Assembly (NCBI GenBank): GCA_964035575.1
Contig: OZ037884.1
Location: forward strand, 806,001 to 870,000
Length of the DNA: 64,000 bases
Reading direction: 5' to 3'
Source of the DNA: Rhynchopus sp. YZ270_cl-10
Taxonomy: Eukaryota > Euglenozoa > Diplonemea > Diplonemida > Diplonemidae
In this document: one piece after another, positions 24,195 to 35,577 of the stretch
Layout of the letters: every line of letters begins with the position of its first letter
Position numbering within the stretch: position 1 is the first letter of the stretch
The notes under the pieces: generated by a model
Database searches by the model: none
What the model saw: only the letters and a program-made list of their open reading frames with translations
Told to the model about the DNA's origin: nothing
Translations under genes and position numbers: made by a program

Positions 24195-26918
24195 TATCGT
24201 CTTATTTTTTTCTCTTTTTTTTTTTTTTTAACAACAAACACAAACAAAAAAAGCAAGGGTACTTCTTTAGCACCCTCTGTACCTTCTTTTCATTAGAAAA
24301 AGAATGTATATGAAACAATTTTTTTTGTGTGAACTGTTTGTACCTTGAGGGAGTTTTTCCATTTCCCATTGTATCATTATTACTTTTTTTTCAAAAAAAA
24401 AATTGTAATAATGTAGGAATCACATCATCACGAGGGCTTATGAGGGGAAGGGGAAGGGGGTTTTTTGCAGTAAAGATATGTGCTCTGTTTGGCACAATGT
24501 ATCTTTTTTTAGGGCATTTTGGGAAAAAAGTCTCTCTTTTTTTTTCTCCCCGTATTGGGTAAATATGTTGAGACTGTACTAATGCTGGAAGCAAAAAAGA
24601 AATGCCAAATTGGGGCGATTTTCTATCCATTAGTGCACTGCGTAATGCATGCATATTTACCTTTTATGGGGTGACTGAAGGGGGGGGTGATTCACACTGC
24701 TTGCGTACTTTCTTGCGCACTTTGTGCACCCCCATGCCCGTCTTGCTCCCCCTCTACTTCTTCCCCGCCCGAATCTTCGTTCACGTATGCTTCTATATAC
24801 CCAACCTCATCCACAACCCACCTCTCCCCACTTTATTTCATTCTCATAATTATTAAAATGGTGTTCAAAAAAACACTATACTTTCCCAAACCATTTTTTT
24901 TTTTTGACGTCCTGCAGATATAAGATGTTTGTACCTGTGTAGTGATCGTCAACTTTGTACTGGAAAAAAAAAAGTTTTCAAAAAAAAAAAAAAAAAAAAA
25001 AAAATCCCAACGGAGCTCAACAGAGCACTGTATTGTGCTTCTGAGGTTCCAATCCACATATCACCCCCCTTTTTTTACAGTTTTTCTTTCTTTCTTTCAC
25101 TGTAACCTACCATAAGGAACTGACGCTGATAATACCGGTAGTTTTTTTTTTCTCCGGGGGTTCGATAACCCGCGGAGTGTCAGTGCCTGCGTCCCAGAGG
25201 CGTTTGCACTATCAACTTCACTTTTTTTTTTTTGATTTCACAGGATTGTGATAACAAATGTTAATATCAGTATAACATTTGTTACCACGCCCTTTGGTAT
25301 GTATTTTTTTTTGGAACCTATCCAAGGTGGCTAAGTCAGAAGCTTACGATCCATCTTTTTTTTCACAAAGCTTTTCCCTTCCCTTTTTGTTCTTTGCCCC
25401 AAAAAACCCCTTTACCACTTTTCCCCCCAGCGCGAAAATTGGCGAACATAAGCCTCTCTCCCCTGCCACATACGCACACTGTTCACAGGTTCAGTATGGC
25501 TTCTTGAATGTGACAACGTATTTCATTTTTTTTTTTTTTTGATTGCATATGATGAAAATACTTTTTTTTTGTATCTTGTGTTGTGTTTTGAACACAGTTG
25601 TGGGTACACACGGTGGTCCAGGTCCAGCGGGATCGCAATTTGCTATCTCATTTTTGACTTCCCCAATTTTGGGCAAAAAAAACGTTCTCTTACGGGTAGG
25701 TCTACTTAGGTTTCCTTTTACATCTTCTGTTGTTGGCCGCAGGGTGCTGCTTTCATCCAGCGGTGTGTCAGTCGGAGGTGCCTGCATTACTAACTTCACT
25801 TTTCTTTTTATGGTCAAAAAATTGACGTGTCTCTTTAGTAAAAACCGCGGGAAAAAAATCAGAGGGAACTGCTCTCTCCCATTGGAGAGCGCAACCGCTT
25901 TTTTTTTGCTATCCCCACTTTGCTATTCCCACCTGGACCTGACCACCGTGTAGTTCCTTAAAGCGGAACACCACCCAGACTGTGTGTGTGTTTTGTGTGT
26001 CAGGTAGGAGGCCAGTTTTCATACATTTGGTGTTACCGAACACCTGTCGAGGACATGTCAAGGACCTGTCAAGGACCTGTCAATATAGGGGGGGTGTGTC
26101 ATTTTAACACACCCCCCACTGTCGGGGACATGTCAAGGACCTGTCAATATGGGCCCTTTCGGGAACACCATACATTCTTTTTTTTATATTTTCCTCTAAG
26201 TTTTGGGTCTTTGAAGCGTTGCAGAACCAATACAAAGGTGGGTTTTTAAAAAAAAAGTACAAAGGCTTCGGCCAACATTGACAGTCCCTAAGCTCCCCAA
26301 GCGGGTCCTTAGTCGATTGTCGACACAACAAAAGAAAGTAGAGATTGCACAACTGTGGCAACACAACCCGAGGCATCTACCACTACCAAAAAGTAAGGAA
26401 CGGAACAAGGAAAACGCCTTCAAAATGATGAGGTATGTGGCTGTTATAGTATTCTCAGCCCCTTTTTCGGGGATGGGGAATTGAGGTACAGAACCCATTC
26501 TCGGTGGGGGGGTGATTGTTGATATAGGATAACAGTTGTTGTTTGTATTTTGCTTAGAACGAAAAAAAAAAACAGATATTTTTTCTTTCAGCAAAAAATT
26601 ATACACGAATTTAAAAAAATCATCCAAAATATAAACAAAAAAAATCGAGTTAACACAGAAAGAAAGAAAAACAGGAAACGAAAAAAAGAAATAAAAACAT
26701 TACGGAAGCCCCGTATAATGTTCCCATTCTCTTTGTTGAGAAAGTGGTGCATAACGAAAAGAAAATAACATTCGTCTTTTTTTTTCTTCGTTTTTCTTTC
26801 TTGTTTCCTTCGTTTATTTGTGTTCTAAAGAAGAAGGGGGGGGGGGGGGGGGGGGGTAGGGGGAGCCACGTATAAGGAAATCCTTAAGGATTTGCTGTCC
26901 GAAACCCATTTTTTTGAA
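24195..26918. other. Intergenic: W, X and Y modules and small hairpins
   Basis: No gene is supported. Content: a W module (about 24255-24330), a full-length X module (25152-25233), a Y module (25751-25808), a hairpin GGGGGGTGTGT/ACACACCCCCC at about 26090-26118 embedded in repeats of GGACATGTCAAGGACCTGTC (26049-26150), and a G run near 26840. The GGAACACCAT motif at about 26162 recurs near 32490 and 45430. Confidence 0.5.
25152..25233 (+). repeat. Full-length X module
   Basis: It starts with a hairpin CTCCGGGGGTTCGATAACCC paired to its own 3' half (GCGGAG). Then follow GTGTCAGTGCCTGCGTCCC, GGCGTTTGCAC, ATCAACTTCAC and a 13-base T run. GGTTCGATAACC resembles the RNA polymerase III B box (GGTTCGANNCC), but no A box or tRNA fold is present. 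Full-length relatives lie at 60689-60762 and, reversed, at 44658-44727. Confidence 0.7.
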
Positions 26919-28056
26919 ATTTGGGTGAAGAAACCCACTAAAATGGGCGTACCTGGCCGCAAATCGCCCTGGGGATCACCCATATATCCCAATAAACCAC
27001 CTGACGACCTTCATAGAGCATTTCTTGTCCCAAAAAAATCGATTTTTTGTGAAAAAACACCCCAAAATTGCGTAACGCTTGCGTAACGCTTAGTGACCAA
27101 AATTTAACACTTGCCAAGAAATTTCTCCAATCAGACAAAAATCCTTCTAAACACCCGAAAAACACCTCAGTCCACATCCGCTGGGGTCCCAGGGTGGAAA
27201 TGTATAGTTTTTGCAGCTTTTAGGGGTCCTGGGAGGGTCCCAGGCGTATTCATGAGGGACGGAACCGCTTATAATGCCCGAAATTACCTCTTTTTTAGGG
27301 TGCTTTTTCACCTTAAAAATTCAAAAAAAAGTGCTCAGACAATCACAGAAGTGTAAAAACCCCCTCGGAACTACTCGCCAGACCCCCTGCGGGGTGGAGA
27401 ATCATATTTGCGATCACTTTTTGGGCCATTTTGCCCAAAATAACCCCGTGTCCCACTTTTGTCCCACTTGTCCCAAAATAGGCCAAAATACCCCATTTTG
27501 GGACAAGTGTAACATAAGTGTAACATGAGGTTATTTTGGGCAAAATGGCCCAAAAAGTGATCGCAAATATGATTCTCCACCCCGCAGGGGGTCTGGCGAG
27601 TAGTTCCGAGGGGGTTTTTACACTTCTGTGATTGTCTGAGCACTTTTTTTTGAATTTTTAAGGTGAAAAAGCACCCTAAAAAAGAGGTAATTTCGGGCAT
27701 TATAAGCGGTTCCGTCCCTCATGAATACGCCTGGGACCCTCCCAGGACCCCTAAAAGCTGCAAAAACTATACATTTCCACCCTGGGACCCCAGCGGATGT
27801 GGACTGAGGTGTTTTTCGGGTGTTTAGAAGGATTTTTGTCTGATTGGAGAAATTTCTTGGCAAGTGTTAAATTTTGGTCACTAAGCGTTACGCAAGCGTT
27901 ACGCAATTTTGGGGTGTTTTTTCACAAAAAATCGATTTTTTTGGGACAAGAAATGCTCTATGAAGGTCGTCAGGTGGTTTATTGGGATATATGGGTGATC
28001 CCCAGGGCGATTTGCGGCCAGGTACGCCCATTTTAGTGGGTTTCTTCACCCAAATT
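26919..28056. mobile_element. 1.1-kb foldback element with about 550-bp arms
   Basis: The left arm starts AATTTGGGTGAAGAAACCC. The right arm ends with the exact reverse complement at 28056. The arms read essentially identically over more than 450 bp. Only the centre (about 27455-27520) is asymmetric, with CCCACTTTTGTCCC on one side and GTAACATAAGTGTAAC on the other. AAATT occurs at both edges and may be a target duplication, but it is nearly self-complementary so this is weak. No transposase is encoded. Confidence 0.85.
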
Positions 28057-28844
28057 CAGGGCGTTCGCCCCGGGGCGAAAAATATTTTTTTTCGTTAAAA
28101 AAATCTTTTCCTGAAAAAATGACATTTTATTTCGCCCCAGGGCTTCGCCCCACCGGGGCGAAACCCTGTATAAATAAATAAATAAATAAAAAAAGGGGAA
28201 AAAAAAAAAAAAAAAAGAGAGAGAGAGATTTCTCCCCACCACCCTGTAGACCCCCCCGGAGGGGGGGTCGCAGAGGGGTGTCCACTGTACTCAAAATCAT
28301 CCGCAAACCCGCCTGCCGTGAGAGGAAGTTTCCCCAGCACTCCCGCTCGCTCCTCAATCCTGCAGTCTGCTGAAGGTGCACCGTACCCCCTGTTATAGAA
28401 GGTGTCACTGCTCGTGTCAACTCTACCTTCAATGGCAGAGAGTTGAAAATAATCAAAATAAGGATGAAGTCTCATATGACGGATGCCTCTCTCTTGTACA
28501 TCTGTTTGATTAAACAACACAAAGAGACCCTCAGTGAGGGGGGATTGATGAAATTCTCCATCGTTTTGCTGGTTTTAGTATCAGGAAAGTTCAGCTGTAA
28601 TATCACTTGTGCTGGGGAAGGGATCACGCGCAAATCGCAAATTTTTTTTGACCATTCACCCCACGAACTAACTTCTCTCCGGCGGGAAAAATTTTTTTGA
28701 CCTATTTTAAGCACCAGTAAAAAAACGAAAATTTCGGGGTTTTTGGTATTTCGCCACGATCAGGAAAAAACGATGGCGATAGCGAACGCCCTGCCCAAAT
28801 TTCAAAAAAAATGGGTTTTGGACAGCAAAACGCCCTTGGTGGCT
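28057..28844. other. Intergenic: hairpin remnant and coding-like fragment
   Basis: CAGGGCGTTCGCCCCGGGGC (28057) and CACCGGGGCGAAACCCTG (about 28151-28168) form a small inverted repeat directly abutting the big foldback. Between 28240 and 28520 the minus strand stays open for about 90 residues of balanced composition (contains HPYFDYFQLSAIEGRVDTSS). I cannot identify it. It may be a captured exon or an old transposon gene. Confidence 0.35.
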
Positions 28845-29693
28845 CCCCCTAGGCATACTGTGCAGGCGAGTAAAAAAACTCGCCTACTCGCCAAAAACTC
28901 GCCTAAAACTCGCCCATTTTTGGGGGGCGAGTTTTGGCGAGTTTTTTTTTTTTTGGTAGGGATTTTACCTTGGGAAAAGTGTACACACGAAAATATGAGG
29001 GAAATTTGAGTTTTGAAGAGAAAATTTTTTTCGTTCCACTTGAACAAGACCTCTGCAGTTTGCTTTGTAGGCTTCCACAACCAGTACCACCAGTCCAGCT
29101 GTACCTTCTCCGGATCCATGAAGCTTGCACAGATGGGTGCGATGTAGTCGTGGGGGAATACCGCCAAGGGGTGGCCTGCAGGGTTGCCATTTACCGGCAT
29201 GACGAGGACATTGTTGTATAGCGAGTGTAGCCCCGGCTCATGTCTTCGTCATCCTCCGGATTGTAGCACGTCTTGTCCCCCGGGATCTATGGCACGCTTG
29301 GATCTTCCCCTGGAGCAAATGTTTACATACATGCCTGTCAGCCACTGCCGTGACATGGTTGCCGTTAGACGTACAAGTGACACAATTTCAATTTTTTTGT
29401 GTGTTTTCGAGTGGCATGTTGTCATCAGTCACCCCGCCCTCCATTTTCACATCCTGGTGCACATTTTCACCCCCAAGGTGCGTATGTGCACCAGGATTTG
29501 CACCCAAATGTGGGCGAGTTTAGGCGAGTTTAGGCGAGTTTTTGGCGAGTTTAGGCGAGTTTTTGGCGAGTTTTGGCGAGTAATAGGCGAGTAATGGGCG
29601 AGTAGGGCGAGTTTTTGGCGAGTTTTTCCTGAAAATCAGGAAAACGAAAAACTCGCCTAAAAACGGCTCGCCTGCACAGTATGCCTAGGGGGG
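28845..29693. mobile_element. 850-bp TIR element with GGCGAGTTTT subterminal repeats
   Basis: Perfect terminal inverted repeats run CTAGGCATACTGTGCAGGCG plus AG, preceded by C on the left and followed by G on the right. Both subterminal zones are filled with GGCGAGTTTT/AAAACTCGCC repeats (about 5 on the left, at least 12 between 29510 and 29670). The target duplication cannot be resolved because of the G run. The interior contains an unidentified minus-strand coding-like segment (29034-29230). Confidence 0.8.
29034..29230 (-). other. Unidentified coding-like segment inside the TIR element
   Basis: About 65 codons open on the minus strand with well-mixed composition, including GHPLAVFPHDYIAPICASFM and DWWYWLWKPTKQTAE. 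It is not low complexity like its surroundings. I do not recognise the family. It could be a remnant of an element-encoded protein or captured host sequence. Confidence 0.25.
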
Positions 29694-29702
29694 GGGGGGT
29701 AT

Positions 29703-30005
29703 CAGGCCTCTGGGTAATTTTTCGGCCGATGTTGGCCTTGGGGGGTGGGTGGTACCCCCCCCCCCCCCCCCCCACCGCTGTACACAGTTACACAGGGGGT
29801 GGGCCGAAGAAAAATTTTTCCGACCAATTTTTGCCCACAAAAAATCGAAAAAAAAATTTTTTTTTTTCGATTCTCCTGTGTCTGTGCGTGCTGTGATGGG
29901 GTCATTTCGCGCTCAGAAATGAGTATTTTTGACCCAAAATACATGTGTCAGTTTTTACCGGCCATCCGTGTTGGCCTGCCTACCCCCCAGTTAGGCTGAG
30001 GCCTG
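29703..30005. mobile_element. 303-bp hAT-like MITE with 8-bp target duplication
   Basis: The ends are inverted CAGGCCTC. Exact 8-bp direct repeats GGGGGTAT flank it (29695-29702 and 30006-30013). The target was the G tract at the right end of the 28845-29693 element, so this insertion is the younger of the two. The interior holds a 17-base C run and no coding sequence. Confidence 0.85.
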
Positions 30006-30013
30006 GGGGGTAT

Positions 30014-33000
30014 ACCCGAAGATCTCTTGTGTTCTTTACCCCTCTTTTTTATTTACCTTTGCCCAACAGAAAATACACTTACGTCACCACCTTTTTTTAT
30101 GTACCAAACCTTCGTTTTTCTCCCTATTGTGTTGTGTGTTTGAAAAAAAAATTTTTTTGGAAAAGAAAAGAAAAAATATATGTTGCGAAGGTGAGGGTAG
30201 ACGCAAATATTCACTATCCTTTTTTTCTTTTTTTTTTGTTTCCTTCTCAATTTTTTTTTTTTTTTTGGTTTTCTCTGAACTTCAGAGTTACAGCGAAGAG
30301 GTACCAAGGAATGTTGTGTGTATTTCTTTTTACACACACTACTTTGTGAGCGGAAAGTGTCACGTCGTTCACTCACCCAACCGTGCTCCGCAACACCACC
30401 ACCCAACAGGTGATTTTTAGTGTGTGTGGAAGCGTCAACGCATCAAACAACTACAAGAAGGGTGAGGGAACGACAAGTGACACTTTTCATCAAAGGTGAC
30501 TAAGCAACGAGAGGCTTAGAGGTCATCTTATAAACCTTTCTTCTGTACTGTCAGGTGGCAAAGCACCATGGGAGACTGAGGGTCACCTCGTGGACCTTTT
30601 TCTCTTTATGTTATTGATGCTGTACGATAACAATAGTCACCAAAGATGGGCTTTTCAAAGGTTTGTATCATCATACTAACTTCAGACTAACTTATTTTAT
30701 TTTTTCAAAGTTTTCGTGTAAAAGAGACTTTTTAAAGCTTAGTAGCTCTGACTATGTTTTGTTGGTTTGACGCGCATTTTTAAAAAAACCTAGCTGTGTG
30801 TGCAGTGCACGAGTCACTATAATTTTTTTTTGTCTTTTTTTAGTTTCCAACATTTCGTAAACTCGACTCACAAAGAGAATGCTACGAATTGTTGTTCTGC
30901 AAAGCCTTTGCATTTTTTTTTTTTTTGCTTTTGTTTTGTTTCTTAGAGGCTAGATTGTGTATGAACGTGAGGCATGTTCATCTTTCAACCTTTCTTTTTT
31001 TTGCGCGCTCGTTTCTTTCGCTTTTTATTAGTGGGTATGTGTTCTCGCTGAACTCATCTCATCTCGCAATGTTTTCTTTCTTTTCTTTTCCTTTTCTTTG
31101 TATTACTGTGCACGTAAACAAGCTGAACACTTTGTTCTTTTTTGTTCAGGATTACGTCCACAGTATTTTTCAATTTTACAGCAACTGCTCTGTGCATCGG
31201 ATCAAAAGCCTTTCCTGTAGCTACCACAGTCTTGGCCGTCTCAGCACAAAAAAAGAAAATAGCACCCCTCCAATTTTTTCCCCTATATTTTTTTTATAAG
31301 CACTAAGGTGTGCGTGTTGTTGTATGAACCATGTGTAGCCATGCTTAAGACTTTTGTAAAAAGACTTTCTGAAGTGGCTGCACTACCACGTTCTCCTTGC
31401 GTTGAGGGTACACGACGTTGAAGTAAATTACTTTACTTGTGGTTTTACATGTCATTTTTTTTACTTGTGTTTAAGCTGTACGCTTACGTTTTTACGTTTT
31501 TACGTGTGTCACAAGTAAACTATTTTCACAAGTAAAATTACATGTAAAACCACAAGTAAAGTCATTTACTTCAACGTCGTGTATTCTTAAGGTGAGGAGA
31601 GAGGCAGGCGAGGCCTGTGGTTCATCTTTTAAACTTTTCTTTTTATTATCATTTTTGACCGTGTTCATAACATAACTATGTTGCGTCCTAATATGGAAGC
31701 TGGTATCCAGCATACGTATACTTCGTTACATATTTTTATGCCGACACGGTATTTTAGTTTCTTTCTATTTTTAGTATTTCATTTTTTTTTTTCAAAAAAT
31801 AATAACCTGCTTTTCTCGCTCTTTGAAGATCTGTCGTGAGTCTTTTTTTTATTATCTTTTCTTTGGGGGGACACTTTATTCTCCTTGGCTTGGGTTATGT
31901 TGCCCTGCTCACGTCTCATTTCGAGAAAGCAGTTTTTTGAGTGGTTGATTTTCGTTGCATTTTTCTTTTTCTTTTACGTCATAATTTTTTTTTGGTTTTC
32001 TCAAAAAAAAAAAAAAAAATTGGAGAGCCAACATCACAAAGGCGGATTTAAAAGAAAGAAAAAAAATGGCTGTGGGGTGGTCGCATTGGATAATACAATG
32101 CAATATTCCCTCAGATAGGTTTTCAACACAACAAAAAAAAAGTACACTTTTATGTGCACTTTTCCCCTTCCTCTCCCCCCCTATTTTCTAAATTTTCTAA
32201 ACTTAACAGAACACTCATCACCCCCCTCCCTTCTTTTCAAATGATGGTTGGTGTGTATTTTTTTGTTGACGTATTTTTAGTTTCATGTGGACGGTAAAAA
32301 ACAGGCAAACCCATATGCACAATACAATGGTGTGATCGAAGCTCGCATAGTACACCGTAAAGACTTTGTAAATATTTTTTTTTTTTTGTAAAAAGTTGGT
32401 CGGGTGGTGTTCCGGATGGGGCCTATATTGACACTGAGGCGCCCCCTATAGGGACATATCCTTGACAGGTGTTTCAGGAACACCATCAGGGGTTTTTTCC
32501 ACCACTCATATTTTGACCACGACCCCCTTTTTACCCTGTGAACACTTTGCAAAGACTTTGCAAAAACCTTGCGCGCTCCGATCCACGCCAATACTACAAC
32601 CATTTCCCCCCTTCCACGCCCTACCCCTTTCCACCTTTCGTACACAAAAAAAAAAAAACCTCCCCCTGTGGGTGGAACATAGCCCAACCTATACCTCAAC
32701 GTTGTTGCGTTTTTTTTAGTATCATGTTTCCCTTTTGTTTTGTTTTTACGAAAGTTGAGAGTTTACACCTCTCAACTTTCTTTTTTAAAAGCTCTGTCTG
32801 CAAGACGAAGCACGCTTAGGTTCATGTGTGTGGGTGAGGAACGTCGTTTCGTTATATTTTTGTGTACGGGGTGGGGAGTGGGGTGTGTGTGTGTGTGGCA
32901 AAAAGATTGTATCCCCCTGAAGTGATAACAAAAACTTCATAAAAACCCATTCAAACCCCCCTGAAGTGGGCATTTTGCTGTGAAAAATGGGGGGGAAAAA

Positions 33001-34522
33001 AAACGTGGATTGCCCATTCGCGGGGGGTGCACGTTGTCAAAGTTTTCAAAAAAAAAAAAACGCAAAGAAAGGGTCGGACCAGAGCGTTCCACACTTCCTT
33101 TTTTCTTTAAAGTTAGATTCATATACTTTCAATTCTGTGAACTGAAAGTATATGAACCTAACTTTTTATCGTGTATCGTGCTTTCTGCCATACACGCATT
33201 ATCTTGAGGTTTTGTAAAGTCTTTCCAAAAGAAAATAAAATAGTTTCCTTTTATTTCAAAAATGGCAACCGGTTGAGAAAAAAAAATTGAAGTAGTTATT
33301 TTAAGAAGACTTCAGATAAAATGTACGTTATTGGAGGCTTTGTCAAAAATAGCTGAGTTTTTTTTTTTTGATCAACAAAACGGTTGTTTCTTTTTGTTTT
33401 TTTGTCATTTTTATAACGCAGTTGTATAAACCGACAGAGTTTCCTCCCAAAAAAAAAAAGTTTTTTTTTTTTGTTTTGTTCGTCCAACAAAAGAGGGGAG
33501 GAAGCTTCGTCACAATTTGTTCACTACGATGTGTACACGGTGCGGATAGCCAGCCAACGACAAGCCCTAAATGACATTTCATAATTATAACCAACTCCTA
33601 ACGGGTTGCTATTTACGACCCAAAAAAAAAAAAAAAAATGACTGTCGCAAAGGCATCCAGTATGCAAAATCATCTAGGGTTGGCCTCTTTGATTGACTAC
33701 CGCACCGTGTATGCATGGTACATTTATCTTTCAACTTTACTTACTTGAGGTACACTGTCAGAGGACTTTGTATGTCAAATCCAAAACATTTTATTTTCAT
33801 CCCCCGTGTGGTGGTATTTTCCCTCCGCCTTCTCCACACACATATCATGGCGGGTGGTCGGCCGTGTTGTTTCTCTGCAAAACGTTTTTTCTTCTTCTTC
33901 GCCTTTTGTGATTTTCTCTTCTTTCGAAGATCATAAGAAATTAGCCTTTTTTAGCACACCCTTGGGTAACACTCTTGGGGGGTTTAAAAGGCACAACTCA
34001 GAAAAATAATAATAATTTGACCATTTAGAAGAACGGACCTTAACTGCGCCGCTGTTCATCATCGCCTTTATGGTGAGGGTTTCTTTGGAAAATTCTTTTT
34101 TTGTCTGCATCTGTTTGGAGCGATACCGATAGTAAATAGAATGTGCACGAGAGGCACGTTCTTTCAAGTTTTCTTTTCATTGGATCCAGTTAAATTTTTT
34201 TTTTCCGATCAGCAACCCAAAAAAAATTAAATGTGCTACCCTCCGGGGGTTAGATCCTGTGGAGTATCAGTGCCTGTGTCTCCTTTGGAGATGCTTTGCG
34301 AATTTTCTTTCTTTTTTTTTGTGACTAAGCACGAGAGATACAACAAAAAAGATTGATGAATAACCAATGTTCAAAACATTAAGTAATCTATTCAGACTAA
34401 GCTCGAGAGGCTTAGGTTCATCTTATAAACTTTTCTTTTCTTTTTTTTAAAAGGTGACTTTGAGTACCAAAGGTTTAGCTTCATCAACGAAGCTTCTCTT
34501 TGGGGTTTTCTTTTAGGGTACA
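30014..34522. other. Intergenic: hairpins and Z modules
   Basis: No gene is supported over 4.5 kb. Content: Z modules at about 30495-30545, 30555-30600 and 34393-34440; a 175-bp foldback (31409-31583); short perfect hairpins at 32751-32782 (GAAAGTTGAGAG stem) and about 33110-33164 (AAGTTAG...TTCATATACTTTCA stem); and a diverged X module at about 34243-34315. T-rich throughout. Confidence 0.5.
31409..31583. repeat. 175-bp foldback palindrome
   Basis: The left arm, starting TACACGACGTTGAAGTAAAT, pairs with the right arm ending CTTCAACGTCGTGTA. The arms carry ACTTTACTTGTGGTTTTACA and its complement with a few mismatches. A loop of about 40 bases contains TTACGTTTTTACGTTTTTAC repeats. No clear target duplication was seen. 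Confidence 0.75.
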
Positions 34523-34629
34523 CCACCTGACTTTTTCCCTTAAATTTTTGATGAAGTTTTGGGGTGTTTACAATACCACCCAAAAAACTCCTCAAAAACT
34601 CTACCAAAAAATTTCAAGCAAAATCAGGT
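34523..34629. mobile_element. CCACCTGA short element, copy C
   Basis: It begins CCACCTGACTTTTT and ends AAATCAGGT, followed by ACAC. The inner sequence TTAAATTTTTGATGAAGTTT and its partner are diverged versions of the inner arms of copies A and B. TACAC-like sequence occurs at both edges and may be a target duplication. Confidence 0.6.
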
Positions 34630-35577
34630 ACACTGTTTCACGAGAGGGCTTTTGTATTTCAAGTCAACTTTATTTTTTTCCCCACGATGAGTGTGTACCC
34701 TCTGGCGGTGCATTGTCATATTTTTTTTTTGTGGCGTGGTGGAAGTGGAAATTGCATAGTAAAGACTTTGTAAAAAGTTAGTCGGGGAGGGGGTTTTTGT
34801 TTGGCCTCAAAGAAGTTTCCTCTTCAACGGCCAGGTCAGGTGGGAGCGTATTGCAGTAATAAAAATATTACAGAATATTTATTACACACTTTGCGCACAA
34901 ACAAAACACCACTCATTTAGCCACGGCGCACTTTTTACTTTGTGAACACTTTGCAAAGGCTTTGGAAAACCTTACGCTTCTGTCACGCTATGTTTTGTTT
35001 AAAAGTTTTTTTGTTTATTTCCATCCTGCCTTTCAGCTGATTGTCATCTATACCCCCACAGTGCACCTTACTTCTAGGGAGAAGGAAACCTTGGTATTGT
35101 GTGGTGGATGCCTTGTGAGGGTGATTCTTAGAAGAGAAGATAACCCTTAATAGTGTGGTGCTGTGGGGGGATGGTGGTGACGGCGGTGATGAGAGTTTTC
35201 TTTTTAGAGAAAAAAAACGCTAATTTCTTGAGGTCCGGAGGCAGAAGAGAAAGACCCTCCCCTTTTGCGTGAGCTACAACTTTAAATTGCTCCCAGTGGG
35301 TACTAAGACCACCCGTTATCCCATTAAATCCTATTCGGCGAAACTGTCGGAAAAAAGAGAACCCCCCTTTCTTTTTGCTTATCTCCTGCGATCGTGCTGT
35401 TGTTTTCTGAATCCTGCGTGCAGGTGATGGTTGTAGGTGAGGATGTGATGCCACCATGCGGAACCAAGGTCACGAAGAATTATCATTTTTGTGCTTTTTA
35501 TTTACTTCTATCCACACACCCATTCCGCAGGAGACACTGTGCCTTGTCTTGGCGCTGTGTTTGCACCGCCCTAAACG
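34630..35577. other. Upstream region of gene 3
   Basis: No gene is supported. Only the final 18 bases before the start codon (TTTGCACCGCCCTAAACG) match the gene 2 upstream sequence; beyond that the two flanks are unrelated. A CAG followed by GAGACACTGTGCCTTG lies about 50 bases upstream of the start, but no upstream exon could be supported. Confidence 0.45.

Noticed and set aside
25152-25233. tRNA gene suggested by GGTTCGATAACC
   Set aside because: There is no acceptor stem, D arm, anticodon arm or A box. The sequence forms its own hairpin and belongs to a dispersed repeat family.
26919-28056. Palindrome as an assembly or read-through artefact
   Set aside because: The centre is asymmetric and the outer flanks differ, which a simple hairpin artefact would not produce. 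Read-level confirmation is still desirable.
28240-28520. Minus-strand gene next to the large palindrome
   Set aside because: The open frame of about 90 residues has balanced composition, but there is no start context, no conserved motif I know and no second exon. Mentioned only as coding-like.
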